DNA of 64,000 nt, taken from Roseivivax sp. THAF197b (GTDB lineage Bacteria; Pseudomonadota; Alphaproteobacteria; Rhodobacterales; Rhodobacteraceae). Position 1 is the stretch's first letter. Each line of letters starts with the position of its first letter. A program made the translations under genes and the position numbers. The notes under the pieces were generated by a model, which was given only the letters and a program-made list of their open reading frames with translations, had not been told where the DNA came from and ran no database searches. Below are positions 24,767-34,104 of this stretch, in pieces. The stretch is from contig NZ_CP045318.1 of assembly GCF_009363255.1 (NCBI RefSeq), positions 3,337,501 to 3,401,500 of the forward strand. The letters run 5' to 3'.

Positions 24767-27274
24767 TCAGCGCTCCGCCGCGTCGGGACCTTCCTCGTCG
24801 GGCGGCGCGTCCTGCGTGGGTTTGCGGCCCGCATCGCTGTCGGCGGAGGGTGTCTCCTCGACCTCGTGTGCCTGGCCTTCGACCTCCTCGGTGACATTGG
24901 CCAGACGCAACGCCTGCGTGCGACCGTCCTTGGCCTCGCCGAAGAAGATGGTCTGGTGCGGGAACGGGATCTCGATCCCGCGCTCGTCGAAGAGCTCCTT
25001 CAGGATGGCGTTATAGGCCCGCCCGACGCCCCATTGGCTGCCCGGCACGGTCTTGATCCGGGCGCGCAGCACGATGGCGCTGTCGCCGAAGGAGTTCAGG
25101 CCGAACCATTCCAGATCGCCGATGATTTCTTTGGCCTGCGTCTCGTCCTGTTTCAGCTGCTCGAACCCGTCGAACATGGCCTGTTTCGCCTCGGCGATAT
25201 CCTCGCGGTAGGCGATGCCCATGTCGCAGACGAAGTAGGAGAAATCGCGCATGAAGTTCGACACCATGTCCACCGAGGAGAACGGGATGATGTGGAAGGT
25301 ACCCTGCAGGTCGCGCAGGCTCACGGAGCGCACGGTCAGTTTCTCCACGACGCCCGTCGTGCCGCCCACGGTGACCACGTCGCCCACATTCATCGCGTTC
25401 TCGAACTGGATGAAGACACCGGTGATGATGTCCTGCACCAGCTTCTGCGCACCGAAACCGATGGCGAGGCCCAGCACACCGGCGGAGGCCAGAAGCGGGC
25501 CGATGTTGATGCCGATCTCGGACAGGGCGAACATCAGCGTCAGGATGATGAGAAGGATCGTCGCGGCATTGCGCAGCAGCGACAGAAGGGTCTTTTCGCG
25601 CGATGTGGGCACCGCGCCGATATCCGGGCTGAGGCGGTAATCGATCCAGGAATTGAGCGCGAGCCAGATCAGCCCGGCAACGAGCAGGATCAACGCCACG
25701 GTGATGACGCGGCCCGAGGCTTCGGACCCGAAATCGGTGCCGAACCAGGCACCGAAATCGATCAGGCCCATCGTGTCGATGGCAAAGAGCACAACGGCAG
25801 CGCCGACCAAGAGCCGCAGACCGATCAGGATCTTCGGCACGATCCGATTGAGACGTGTCTGCAGGAGCGGCAGGCGCTCATTGAGGCTGTCGGGCAGCAC
25901 CACGCCGGAGCGCAGCCAGCCGCCAATCGTTCCGACGATGACGGAGCCCAGAAGGATCGCGCCGAACACCTTGGCCGAACCGATGACGTAATCGAGCACG
26001 ACATCGTTGGATTGCGTCAGCACCACCGTCACCATGAAGGCCAGGTAGATGAGAACGAACCAGTGCCATGTGCGTGTGAGGGTGCCGAGAAGGCCGCCCA
26101 GCCGCTTGCTGGGCATGCGGGTCTCGTCTTCCTCGGGCGCGCTGTCGCGGGACATCAGGCGCCTCGCGATCCAGTTGGCCACGGGCTCATGGAAGCGCAT
26201 CACGAGCACGAGAAGATAAGTCAGCACGAAGATCGACAGGATCGCCGCAACGGCCGTACCTGCCGCCTGCGACACGCCCCGCTCCATCAGCGGGACGACC
26301 AGAAGATAGCCGTAGCCCAGCACACCGACGACAACGCTCATGTGGCGCGTCAGCCGTTTCGCCGCGCTGTCGGAAACGTTGATGAGGCGCAGATTGCGCG
26401 CATGGGGCGACAGGATCACGCGGAAGGCCACGCGGATCAGGCCCACCAGCAGGAAGGCGTTGAGATAGAGCGCCTGGCGCAGCCCGATCTGTCCGGAATC
26501 GCCGACGGCGAGGAGCGTGATCGCATAGCCCAGACCCCAGGCCGTGACGACGATCGCCACGTCGATGAGGATGCAGGACAGGAAGACGAAGAGCGTGCGC
26601 AGCGCATTCGCCTCCGCCGCGCGCTGGCTCGCCTTGTGAAAGACCGGGCGCATGACCGTGCGCAAGGTCACGTACACGGCGACGGTGATCGCGATCACGA
26701 TGGCGAGGTTCTTCAGAGCCTCGAGGATCACGCCCAATTCGTCGCCGGACAGCCCGCTCAGCACGGTATCGCCGGACATGAGCCGTTCGGCGAAGCCGAT
26801 CACGCTGGTGGCGGCGCCCTGGGCGGTCTCCTGCGTGAAGCGGGCGATACGCGTGCCGAAGGCTTCGACCGCCTGCACCGCATCGGCGGCGCTTTGACCG
26901 CCCTCTTCGCTGCCGGAGCCTTCACCCGACCCGTTGCCGCCTTCCGAGCCGGAGCTTTCGCCCCCGCCGGAGTTCTCGCCCGAGCCTTCACCGGAGCCCT
27001 CGCCAGAGACGACCTGCTCCAACTCGTCGATCAGCGTCTGGCGGGCCTGATCGTCGCGCAAGACTTCCAGCAGACTCTCAAGGGGGGCTGACGATCCGCC
27101 TTCGCCGGATTGGCCGCTGTCTTGCGATCCACCGGAGCTGCTTGAGCTGCCGCCCATGCCGGGAAGCATCTGTGCGGCCGCGCGGTCGGCGCCGAAGATC
27201 GCAACAAGCCCGATCAGGCAAATCGCCATCCAACTGAATAGGCGCGCGTGGATTGCGGTGCGGGTGCTCGTCAT
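24767..27274 (-). CDS. Large mechanosensitive channel of the MscS family (MscK/YbdG-like size)
   Basis: 835 aa. A signal peptide (residues 1-35, ending RAAAQ) precedes a long Ser/Gly/Glu low-complexity region (about 38-130), about ten transmembrane segments, and then the MscS core. The core has the pore helix ASAGVLGLAIGFGAQKLVQD and the beta domain MNVGDVVTVGGTTGVVEKLTVRSVSLR (given in two parts: residues near 625 and 635). The acidic/Pro tail is disordered. Such channels open under membrane tension to release solutes in osmotic downshock. GAGGGG precedes the ATG. Single gene with its own terminator. Confidence 0.93.
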   Translation of the reverse strand: MTSTRTAIHARLFSWMAICLIGLVAIFGADRAAAQMLPGMGGSSSSSGGSQDSGQSGEGGSSAPLESLLEVLRDDQARQTLIDELEQVVSGEGSGEGSGENSGGGESSGSEGGNGSGEGSGSEEGGQSAADAVQAVEAFGTRIARFTQETAQGAATSVIGFAERLMSGDTVLSGLSGDELGVILEALKNLAIVIAITVAVYVTLRTVMRPVFHKASQRAAEANALRTLFVFLSCILIDVAIVVTAWGLGYAITLLAVGDSGQIGLRQALYLNAFLLVGLIRVAFRVILSPHARNLRLINVSDSAAKRLTRHMSVVVGVLGYGYLLVVPLMERGVSQAAGTAVAAILSIFVLTYLLVLVMRFHEPVANWIARRLMSRDSAPEEDETRMPSKRLGGLLGTLTRTWHWFVLIYLAFMVTVVLTQSNDVVLDYVIGSAKVFGAILLGSVIVGTIGGWLRSGVVLPDSLNERLPLLQTRLNRIVPKILIGLRLLVGAAVVLFAIDTMGLIDFGAWFGTDFGSEASGRVITVALILLVAGLIWLALNSWIDYRLSPDIGAVPTSREKTLLSLLRNAATILLIILTLMFALSEIGINIGPLLASAGVLGLAIGFGAQKLVQDIITGVFIQFENAMNVGDVVTVGGTTGVVEKLTVRSVSLRDLQGTFHIIPFSSVDMVSNFMRDFSYFVCDMGIAYREDIAEAKQAMFDGFEQLKQDETQAKEIIGDLEWFGLNSFGDSAIVLRARIKTVPGSQWGVGRAYNAILKELFDERGIEIPFPHQTIFFGEAKDGRTQALRLANVTEEVEGQAHEVEETPSADSDAGRKPTQDAPPDEEGPDAAER

Positions 27275-27538
27275 GCCCTGTCCCCTCGTTTTTTATATCC
27301 TGCGATGCAAAAATGGACCGCGTCGCCCATCTAGGCGCGCGATCCCATGCCGCAATTCCGAAGGGAAACCAACCGCGGAGCGCAATTGTTCCGAAATTTG
27401 GAATTTCGTCGCTGCCGAAATGGTTGCTGCACCGAACTAACGCCCGGTCGAGTCGTGTGGCGCGCAGTCTCGGCCGACGTCTCACTCGGCGGCCCGGAGG
27501 CAGTACCGGGTTGATCGGGTGATCTTGGGAAAGGGGAA

Positions 27539-27614
<76 letters not shown>

Positions 27615-27649
27615 GTTCCGCGCAGCCCGAAGGCTGCGTTGTGCGGCGT

Positions 27650-27678
27650 CAGATACGCAAAGCCCAAAGCGGGTTCAA
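27650..27678 (-). promoter_or_regulatory. Probable sigma-70 promoter of the tRNA-Ala gene
   Basis: On the minus strand TTGAAC (27678-27673) and TATCTG (27655-27650) are 17 bases apart. Between the -10 box and the tRNA lies a leader with the hairpin CGCAGCC-TTCG-GGCTGCG (27637-27620), which may also act as a transcript boundary for the upstream FYDLN gene. Confidence 0.45.
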
Positions 27679-27715
27679 GGCAAAAATCTTCACCCCGCCC
27701 GCTTTGTGCATCGTA

Positions 27716-28039
27716 TCAATCGTCGCTGTCGTCCGCGACGTCCGCGATCTCGTCGAGCGAGACGTTTTCATCGTCATCGTCGTCATCGAGCACGTCATCA
27801 TCACCGAGATCCACATCGACATCGTCATCTTCGACGACATCCGTCTCCTCGGTATCGGCCTTCTTGGCCTTGCGGCTGGCGCCGTCGGCAGCGTCAGCAG
27901 CGATCATCGAACGCTTGCCGGTCTCGATCTCGACGACTTCGCCCGTATAGGGGCTGACGACCGGATCGCGGTTCATGTCGTAGAATCGCTTGCCCGTGGT
28001 CGGGCACAGCCTTTTGACGCCCCATTCTTCCTTGGCCAT
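27716..28039 (-). CDS. TIGR02300-family protein (FYDLN acid domain)
   Basis: 107 aa. The N-terminal 45 residues have the family pattern WGVKRLCPTTGKRFYDMNRDP and VVSPYTGE, with FYDM in place of FYDLN. The C-terminal half is a strongly acidic, probably disordered tail with runs of Asp. Found throughout alphaproteobacteria; role unknown. The single Cys (C12) and the KR motif suggest a small nucleic-acid or protein-binding head. Start at ATG 28039 after AAGGA. Confidence 0.92.
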   Translation of the reverse strand: MAKEEWGVKRLCPTTGKRFYDMNRDPVVSPYTGEVVEIETGKRSMIAADAADGASRKAKKADTEETDVVEDDDVDVDLGDDDVLDDDDDDENVSLDEIADVADDSDD

Positions 28040-28156
28040 GGGAGGTCCTTTCCATCTGGTCACACTTGCGGACAATTCGGGGCACCTGCCATAAGGTCCG
28101 GGCGGTGTCAAAGCCTTTGACGCCGGGTATGCGCGCGCGCTCCGTTACGAGGCTAC

Positions 28157-28849
28157 ATGGGCATCATCGAACTGCATGGCAACCCGCCGATCCCGGTCAC
28201 CTTGCGCCGCTCCGCACGGGCCAAGCGGATATCGCTGCGGATGTCCGGAATCGACGGGCGCGTGACGCTCACCCTGCCCCGATTCGTGCCTGAGCGCGAA
28301 GGCCTGGCCTTCCTGCGCGAAAAGGAAGCCTGGCTGCGCGATCACCTGGACCGCAGGGCAGAGCCCGTGTCGGTGGCGGCAGGCGCCGTGCTGCCGGTGG
28401 AGGGCGTGCCCCGCCGGGTGGAGGCAGCACCAGGGCGCAGGCTCCTTCTCGAGGCCGACCGGATCGCAGTGCCCGGCCCCGAGCCTCGCATCGCGGCCCG
28501 GCTTCAGGCCCATCTGAAGGGGTTGGCGCGGGACCGCCTTGCCGCGGCATCCGACCGCTATGCCGCGGCGCTGGGGCGTCCTTACGCGCGGATCACCCTG
28601 CGCGATACCCGCTCGCGCTGGGGGTCGTGTTCCAGCCAGGGCGGGCTGAGCTATTCCTGGCGGCTCATCCTCGCCCCGCCCGAGATCCTCGATTACGTGG
28701 CCGCGCACGAGGTCGCGCATTTGGCGCATATGGATCATTCCGATCGGTTCTGGCGGCAGGTCACGCAGCTTTACGGCGATTGGCGCACACCGCGCCGCTG
28801 GCTGCGCGAAAACGGGTCCGAATTGCACCGCTACCGCTTCGACGATTGA
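28157..28849 (+). CDS. YgjP/SprT-type zinc metallopeptidase (DUF45)
   Basis: 230 aa. The zinc site is in AAHEVAHLAHMDHSDRFW (about residues 186-203), an HExxH-type motif written HEVAH with a third His downstream. The conserved TRSRWGSCSS and SYSWRLILAPPEILDY stretches precede it, as in the YgjP family. Role in the cell is not well known. GAGG lies 7 bases before the ATG. No signal peptide, so cytoplasmic. Confidence 0.9.
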   Translation: MGIIELHGNPPIPVTLRRSARAKRISLRMSGIDGRVTLTLPRFVPEREGLAFLREKEAWLRDHLDRRAEPVSVAAGAVLPVEGVPRRVEAAPGRRLLLEADRIAVPGPEPRIAARLQAHLKGLARDRLAAASDRYAAALGRPYARITLRDTRSRWGSCSSQGGLSYSWRLILAPPEILDYVAAHEVAHLAHMDHSDRFWRQVTQLYGDWRTPRRWLRENGSELHRYRFDD

Positions 28850-28854
28850 CGCGG

Positions 28855-28872
28855 CACATGCATGTGATCACA
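28855..28872. promoter_or_regulatory. Overlapping palindromes before the GntR gene (putative operator)
   Basis: CACATGCATGTG (28855-28866) and TGTGATCACA (28863-28872) are both perfect palindromes and overlap by four bases, 9 bases before the GntR start codon. FCD-type GntR regulators bind short palindromes near their own promoters, so autoregulation is likely. Inference from position only. Confidence 0.4.
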
Positions 28873-28880
28873 TTCGGGTC

Positions 28881-29555
28881 ATGTTGACACCACCGCGCCC
28901 TGCCCCCGTGACTGCCCCCCGCGTGGCCGAGGTCACGCCATCGGCGCATGACAAGGTGTACCGAGGCCTCAGGTCGCGCATCATGTTCGGCCAGATGGCC
29001 CCCGGCGCCGCACTGACCCTGCGCGGGATCGGCCGGGAATTCGGCGTCTCCATGACACCCGCACGCGAAGCGGTGCAGCGCCTTGTCGCCGAAGGGGCGC
29101 TGTCGATGTCCGCCTCGGGCCGCGTGGCCACGCCGGAACTGTCCCCCGACCGGATCGAGGAGCTGGCCGCCCTGCGCGCTCTCATCGAGGTGGAGCTGGC
29201 TTCGCGCGCCCTGCCGCGCGCCCACATGGCGCTGATCGAACGGTTGCAAAGCATCAACAGCGCGATGACCGACGTCGTCTCCAACCGCGACGCGGTGGGC
29301 TATATCCGCACAAACCTCGAATTTCACCGCACGCTCTATCTGCGCGCCCAGGCGCCCGCGATGCTGGCCATGGCCGAAACGGTCTGGCTGCAGCTTGGCC
29401 CGACCATGGGCGCGCTCTATGCCCGCCTGCGCAGGTCGGAGGCCCCACAATACCACCGCTTGATCGTGGCCGCGCTCAAGGCGGGCGACGAGCCCTCGCT
29501 CAGGCTCGCGGTGCGCTCGGACGTGACGCAGGGCCTGAAGATGCTGGCCACCTGA
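28881..29555 (+). CDS. GntR-family transcriptional regulator (FCD/FadR subfamily)
   Basis: 224 aa. N-terminal winged helix: VYRGLRSRIMFGQMAPGAAL, then REFGVSMTPAREAVQRLVAEGAL (about residues 53-75). The C-terminal all-helical FCD domain has the metal-site Asp and His pattern in NLEFHRTLYLRA (about 148-159) and YHRLIVAAL. Effectors of this group are small organic acids. It ends one base before the antiporter gene, so the two are probably co-transcribed. Overlapping palindromes lie just upstream. Confidence 0.9.
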   Translation: MLTPPRPAPVTAPRVAEVTPSAHDKVYRGLRSRIMFGQMAPGAALTLRGIGREFGVSMTPAREAVQRLVAEGALSMSASGRVATPELSPDRIEELAALRALIEVELASRALPRAHMALIERLQSINSAMTDVVSNRDAVGYIRTNLEFHRTLYLRAQAPAMLAMAETVWLQLGPTMGALYARLRRSEAPQYHRLIVAALKAGDEPSLRLAVRSDVTQGLKMLAT

Positions 29556-29556
29556 A

Positions 29557-30747
29557 ATGTCCCGCGACATCGCGCTGATCGCCATCGGAGCGCTGTTCCT
29601 GACCGGCCTCGCGGCGGATATGCTCGGGCGGCGCACCCGCCTGCCCCGCGTGACGATCCTGCTGATCTTCGGGATCCTGATCGGCGGCTCCGGGCTGGAT
29701 CTGGTCCCCGCCGAGATCACAGCCCTCTACGAGCCTGTCTCCATCGTCGCGCTGACCATGGTGGCCTTCCTTCTGGGCGGCGCGCTCCGGCTCGAGACGC
29801 TGCGGCGGCGCGGGCGCGCGATCCTTGCGGTGTCGCTGTCCATCGTGCTCGTGACGCAGACCATTGTGGCAATGGGGCTGTGGGCCATGGGCGCGCCCCT
29901 TGCGGTGTCGCTGCTGCTTGGGGCCATCGCCTGCGCCACGGCCCCCGCCACGACGCGGGCAGTGCTGCACGATACCGGCGCGACCGGCCCTTTCGCCGAA
30001 ACGGTCGAAGGCGTCGTGGCCATCGACGATGCCTGGGGCATGGTGGCCTTCGCCTTGGCGATGGTCGGCGCGCAGATCCTCGCAGGCGGCGCGACATCGG
30101 GCGGGGCCGCGGCGCTCTTCGGCGCGTCGTACGAGATCGGCGGTTCCATCGCGCTGGGGCTCGCGATCGGGCTGCCCGCGGCGCATCTGACCGGGCGGCT
30201 CAGCCCCGGAGAGCCGCTCCAGACCGAGGCGCTGGGCCTCGTCTTCCTGGTGGCGGGGCTGGCGCTCTGGCTCGATCTGTCCTTCCTGCTGACAGGCATG
30301 ACCGTGGGTGCTGTGATCGTGAACCGCGCCCGGCATCACGATTACGCCTTCCACGAGATCGAGCATATCGAATGGCCGTTCCTGATCCTGTTTTTCCTGC
30401 TCGCGGGCGCGACGCTGGAACTGTCGAGCCTTGCGGAGCTCGGACTTCTGGGCGCGGGCTTCGTGGCTCTGCGAGTAGCGGCACGGATGCTGGGCGGCTG
30501 GATCGGCGGGCTTGCAGGCGGCCTGCCCGCGATGGAACGGCGCTGGATCGGCATTGCGTTGCTGCCGCAGGCGGGCGTGGCCGTGGGCATGGGCCTGATC
30601 GCGGCGGAGCGGCTACCCGAACACGGCGAGACGATCCTGAGCCTGACCATCGGCACGACGGTCCTGTTCGAACTTCTGGGACCTTTGCTGACCACACTCG
30701 CCCTGCGGCGCGCGGGTGCTGTGCCGGATGCCGAAACCCCACGCTGA
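29557..30747 (+). CDS. Cation:proton antiporter (CPA/KefB-NhaP type membrane part)
   Basis: 396 aa with about twelve transmembrane segments. Family features are the opening LFLTGLAADMLGRRTRLPRV, the exchanger-domain ATAPATTRAVLHDTGATGP (about residues 128-146) and GVVAIDDAWGMVAFAL with the paired acidic residues expected at the ion site. No C-terminal TrkA domain. It should exchange Na+ or K+ for H+ at the inner membrane. One base downstream of the GntR gene; linkage to a GntR regulator is unusual and may mean control by a metabolite. Confidence 0.88.
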   Translation: MSRDIALIAIGALFLTGLAADMLGRRTRLPRVTILLIFGILIGGSGLDLVPAEITALYEPVSIVALTMVAFLLGGALRLETLRRRGRAILAVSLSIVLVTQTIVAMGLWAMGAPLAVSLLLGAIACATAPATTRAVLHDTGATGPFAETVEGVVAIDDAWGMVAFALAMVGAQILAGGATSGGAAALFGASYEIGGSIALGLAIGLPAAHLTGRLSPGEPLQTEALGLVFLVAGLALWLDLSFLLTGMTVGAVIVNRARHHDYAFHEIEHIEWPFLILFFLLAGATLELSSLAELGLLGAGFVALRVAARMLGGWIGGLAGGLPAMERRWIGIALLPQAGVAVGMGLIAAERLPEHGETILSLTIGTTVLFELLGPLLTTLALRRAGAVPDAETPR

Positions 30748-30802
30748 CCGCAGCGCCCCCGTCGCGACCTGGGCCACACCGCCGCGCCATGCGCCACCGC
30801 CA

Positions 30803-30900
30803 GCCCTTCACCTTTCCAGAAAAACGCACAATCCCGAGGAAATGGCCAAAGCCATTTTCGAGATATCATGCCGCGTGGGGCTTTGCCCCGCGCGACCGCC
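30803..30900. repeat. Intergenic repeat family 2, copy A
   Basis: Between the convergent antiporter and accA genes. It begins GCCCTTCACCTTTCC, then GAAAAACGCA, a first hairpin AAATGGC-CAAA-GCCATTT, the box ATGCCGCG, a second hairpin GCGTGGGGC-TTT-GCCCCGCGC (with one G-T pair) and ends ACCGCC. Copy B at 57239 has the same boxes but different, still paired, stems. Confidence 0.75.
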
Positions 30901-30917
30901 GGATCAGGCAGCCCCGC

Positions 30918-31880
30918 TCAGGCGGCGAGGCCCTTGGAGCCGATGCTGAGGAACTTTTTCCGCCGTGCCGCGATATATCCGGCGCGGTCGCTCTCGCCCA
31001 TCTCGCCCAGCATGGCGGAGATCGCCTCTCCTACCGCGGCGATAGTGGCGTCCGCATCGCGATGCGCGCCGCCCAGGGGTTCGGGGATGATTCGGTCGCA
31101 GACACCCAACTTCTGCAGGTCTTGCGCCGTGAGCCGCAGCGCTTCCGCCGCCTCGCGCATCTTCTCGGCATCCTTCCACAGGATCGACGCGCAGCCTTCG
31201 GGCGAGATCACCGAATAGACCGAATGCTCCAGCATCGCCACGCGGTTCGCGCTGGCGAAGGCCACGGCCCCGCCCGATCCGCCTTCGCCGATGATGACGG
31301 ACAGAAGCGGCACGCCGATCTGCAGGCATTTCTCGGTGGCGCGCGCGATGGCCTCGGACTGGCCCCGCTCCTCGGCACCCTTGCCGGGATAGGCGCCGGG
31401 CGTGTCCACCAGTGTGATGACCGGCAGGCCGAAGCGGTCGGCCATGTCCATCAGGCGGATCGCCTTGCGGTAACCCTCGGGCCGGGCCATGCCGAAATTG
31501 TGGTGCAGGCGCGACTGCGTGTCGTTGCCCTTCTCGTGGCCGATCACCACGACGGGCCGGTCGCCAAAGCGCGCGAGCCCGCCCATCACCGCGTCGTCTT
31601 CGCCGAAGGCCCGGTCGCCCGCGAGCGGCGTGTATTCCGAGAACAGCGCCTCGATATAATCGCGGCAATGCGGCCGGGTCGGATGCCGCGCCACCTGGCA
31701 TTTCCGCCAGGGCGTCAGCTTGCCGTAGAGGTCCCGCAGCATGTCCGCGGCCTTCTTGTCGAGCGCGCGGGCCTCGGCCTCGATATCCATCTCTTCGTTG
31801 CTGCGGGCCATCGCGCGCAGCTCTTCCGCCTTGCCTTCAATCTCGGCCAGCGGTTTTTCGAAATCGAGATAATGGGTCAT
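30918..31880 (-). CDS. accA: Acetyl-CoA carboxylase carboxyltransferase subunit alpha
   Basis: With AccD it transfers the carboxyl group from biotin to acetyl-CoA to give malonyl-CoA, the first step of fatty-acid synthesis. 320 aa, typical. Motifs: [17 protein letters not shown] at the start, [38 protein letters not shown], the oxyanion-region [20 protein letters not shown] and [19 protein letters not shown]. The ATG at 31880 matches family starts; the longer open frame is not supported. Repeat family 2 copy A follows its stop. Confidence 0.97.
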   Translation of the reverse strand: MTHYLDFEKPLAEIEGKAEELRAMARSNEEMDIEAEARALDKKAADMLRDLYGKLTPWRKCQVARHPTRPHCRDYIEALFSEYTPLAGDRAFGEDDAVMGGLARFGDRPVVVIGHEKGNDTQSRLHHNFGMARPEGYRKAIRLMDMADRFGLPVITLVDTPGAYPGKGAEERGQSEAIARATEKCLQIGVPLLSVIIGEGGSGGAVAFASANRVAMLEHSVYSVISPEGCASILWKDAEKMREAAEALRLTAQDLQKLGVCDRIIPEPLGGAHRDADATIAAVGEAISAMLGEMGESDRAGYIAARRKKFLSIGSKGLAA

Positions 31881-31951
31881 GGACGCCCCTGCCTGTTCGC
31901 TTCGGGTTATATGCCGCCGCGCGGCGCCAGTTGCAACAGAACCGGACCAGA

Positions 31952-32557
31952 TCAGCCGAGGATCACCGGGATGAGCGAGGCCACCAGAAGGCCCGCCATC
32001 GTCCAGTTGAAGAGCCGCAAGCGGCGCGGCTCCTGCAGAAAGCGCCGAAGGGTCGTGCCGATGCTGGTCCAGCTTGTGGTGGAGACCATGGAACAGGCGA
32101 TATAGGCGCCCACCACCCACAGCACAGCGCCCAGCGATTTGCCCGGCGCATAGAGCGTGATCGCCGACAGCGCCATCGACCAGGCCTTCGGATTGACCCA
32201 TTGGAAGGCGGCCGCCTGCAGGAAGGACAAGGGCGTGCCATCAACGCTCACATCCTCCTCGCCCCGCGCAGGCGCGGCGGCATTGGCGATCTTCCAGGCC
32301 AGGTACAGCATGTAGGCCACCGACAGCACCGTCAGGATCGCATAGGCCGGCGGCCAGAGATCGAAGAGCCGCATCACCCCGAGCCCCACGCAGAAACACA
32401 TCGCCGGAAAGCCCAGACCCACGCCCGCCATATGCGGCAGCGTCCGGCGGAAGCCGAAATTCGCCCCCGAAGCCATCAACATGAAGTTGTTGGGGCCGGG
32501 CGTCATCACGGTGACGAAGGCAAACGCGATGAGCGCTGTGAAGAGATCAGGTGTCAT
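31952..32557 (-). CDS. LysE/RhtB-family exporter (1 of 4 in the window)
   Basis: 201 aa, six hydrophobic segments. The LysE signature is [20 protein letters not shown] (residues 17-36); the loop after segment 3 carries WKIANA and later [15 protein letters not shown]. Family members export amino acids such as lysine, homoserine or threonine. It lies 71 bp upstream of accA on the same strand and divergent from the fRMsr operon. Substrate unknown. Confidence 0.9.
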   Translation of the reverse strand: MTPDLFTALIAFAFVTVMTPGPNNFMLMASGANFGFRRTLPHMAGVGLGFPAMCFCVGLGVMRLFDLWPPAYAILTVLSVAYMLYLAWKIANAAAPARGEEDVSVDGTPLSFLQAAAFQWVNPKAWSMALSAITLYAPGKSLGAVLWVVGAYIACSMVSTTSWTSIGTTLRRFLQEPRRLRLFNWTMAGLLVASLIPVILG

Positions 32558-32652
32558 GGGACGGAGCTTTAAACGCGCGGAAACCGAATGGGAAATGCGT
32601 TTGTCGCGCGGCACCTGCCGCATTACACGGCAGACAATCGACAGGAGGCCCC

Positions 32653-33111
32653 ATGCGCGCGAATTACGACGACCTTGCCAAGACCATCGCGGCCCTCACC
32701 GAGGGCGAGACCGACGCGGTCGCCCTCATGGCCACGATCGTGTGCGAGCTGCACCACGCCGATGATCGCTTCGACTGGACGGGCTTTTACCGCGTGACGG
32801 CCCCCGAGACGCTGAAGATCGGGCCCTATCAGGGCGGACATGGCTGCCTCGTCATTCCGTTTGCGCGCGGGGTCTGCGGTGCGGCGGCGCGTACGGGCGA
32901 GGTTCAGCTCGTCGACGATGTGGAGGCCTTTCCGGGCCATATCGCCTGCGCGACCTCCACCCGGTCCGAGATCGTGCTGCCGGTCTGGAACGGCGCGGGC
33001 GTGCTGCTGGGTGTGCTCGACATCGACAGCGACCGGCCTGCGGCTTTCGATGAGGCAGATGCCGAGGCGCTCTCCGCGATCCTCGCCCGCAGTTTCGAGC
33101 ATGCCGCGTGA
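32653..33111 (+). CDS. Free methionine-(R)-sulfoxide reductase (GAF-domain fRMsr)
   Basis: 152 aa, a single GAF domain. The three redox Cys expected for fRMsr are visible in GHGCLVIPF (about 71), RGVCGAAAR (about 81) and HIACATSTRSEIVLPV (about 105). The enzyme reduces free Met-R-sulfoxide with thioredoxin. GGAGG precedes the ATG by 7 bases. It opens an operon with two LysE exporters, a GFA protein and a homocysteine methyltransferase; its stop overlaps the next start (GTGA). Confidence 0.9.
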   Translation: MRANYDDLAKTIAALTEGETDAVALMATIVCELHHADDRFDWTGFYRVTAPETLKIGPYQGGHGCLVIPFARGVCGAAARTGEVQLVDDVEAFPGHIACATSTRSEIVLPVWNGAGVLLGVLDIDSDRPAAFDEADAEALSAILARSFEHAA

Positions 33112-33719
33112 GCGGACAGGCCTGGCTGATCTTCGCGGGCTTCTGGGTTCTCTTCGTCACATCGCCGGGACCGAATGCGGTCAACTGCATCCAGAACGGC
33201 ATGACGCACGGCTTCTGGCGCGCGCTTTGGGGCGTCGCCGCGATCCTGACGCAGGCGCTGTTGTTTCTGACGCTCTCGGCCTTGGGGATCACCGCCCTTC
33301 TGACCACGGCGCCGACGGCGTTCCTTGCCGCGAAAATCGCCGGGGCTGCGGTGCTGATCTGGCTCGGCATCCGCGGCTGGCGGCGCGCAGGCCAGCCCTT
33401 GACCGAGGTCGCGGCGGCACCGGGCTCGATCTATCTGCGCGCCTTCGCGATCGCGACGATCAATCCCAAGAGCGTCGCGGGCTACCTCGCGGCGTTCTCG
33501 CAATTCGTCGATCCGAACGTGCCGATCCTTTCGCAGATGGGGGTGATCGTGCCCACGGCGCTGAGCATCACCGCGATGAGCTACATCGGCTACACGGTCC
33601 TTGGCACGGCGCTTGGACGCGCGGCACTGGGGGCTGTGGCGGACAGACGCGTGCGCCGTGTTCTCGCGGGCTGTTTCGTGTTTTATGGTCTGGCGCTGGG
33701 TGCGAGCATTTTCGCCTGA
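33108..33719 (+). CDS. LysE/RhtB-family exporter (2 of 4)
   Basis: 203 aa with six hydrophobic segments and the family motif FVTSPGPNAVNCIQNGMTHG (residues 16-35), plus ATINPKSVAGYLAAFSQF. It starts with GTG, overlapping the fRMsr stop by four bases, which implies tight co-expression. Export of methionine, homoserine or a related amino acid would fit the neighbours, but the substrate is not shown by sequence. Confidence 0.9.
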   Translation: MSGQAWLIFAGFWVLFVTSPGPNAVNCIQNGMTHGFWRALWGVAAILTQALLFLTLSALGITALLTTAPTAFLAAKIAGAAVLIWLGIRGWRRAGQPLTEVAAAPGSIYLRAFAIATINPKSVAGYLAAFSQFVDPNVPILSQMGVIVPTALSITAMSYIGYTVLGTALGRAALGAVADRRVRRVLAGCFVFYGLALGASIFA

Positions 33720-33732
33720 GGAGGATAGGACC

Positions 33733-34104
33733 ATGCTGACCGGAAGCTGTTGCTGCGGCGATATCACCTTCACCGTTTCGGGCACGCCCAAGGGCGCTGC
33801 GGTCTGTCATTGCACGCAATGCCGCAAGATGTCGGGGCATCTGTGGTCCTCCTCCTACGTGCCCGAGGGCGATATCGCCATCGACGGACCGGTGCAGTGG
33901 TTCGCGGCAAGCGACAACGCCAAGCGCGGCTTCTGCCCGCGCTGCGGCTCGTTCCTGTTCTGGAAGGCGCATGACGAGGACACGATGAGCTTCGCCATGG
34001 GCGCGATCGACGGGCCGACCGACCTGAGTATCGTCAAGCATATCTTCACCGACAGCCGCGGCGATTATTACGATCTGCCGGATGACGTGCCCTGCACGCC
34101 ATGA
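33733..34104 (+). CDS. GFA-family protein (glutathione-dependent formaldehyde-activating/CENP-V fold)
   Basis: 123 aa. Zinc Cys are in GSCCCGDITF (residues 4-13), VCHCTQCRKMSG (24-35) and GFCPRCGSFLFW (67-78), the typical Gfa set. Family members are zinc proteins; only a few have been tied to formaldehyde metabolism. The gene is 13 bp after the LysE gene and overlaps the next LysE gene by ATGA. Formaldehyde or methyl-group chemistry would suit the methyltransferase downstream, but this is inference. Confidence 0.9.
   Translation: MLTGSCCCGDITFTVSGTPKGAAVCHCTQCRKMSGHLWSSSYVPEGDIAIDGPVQWFAASDNAKRGFCPRCGSFLFWKAHDEDTMSFAMGAIDGPTDLSIVKHIFTDSRGDYYDLPDDVPCTP

Noticed and set aside
24605..27091. 828-codon plus-strand open frame opposite the mscS-like gene
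   Set aside because: His/Asp/Arg-rich composition typical of the complement of a membrane-protein gene; no ribosome site or family pattern.
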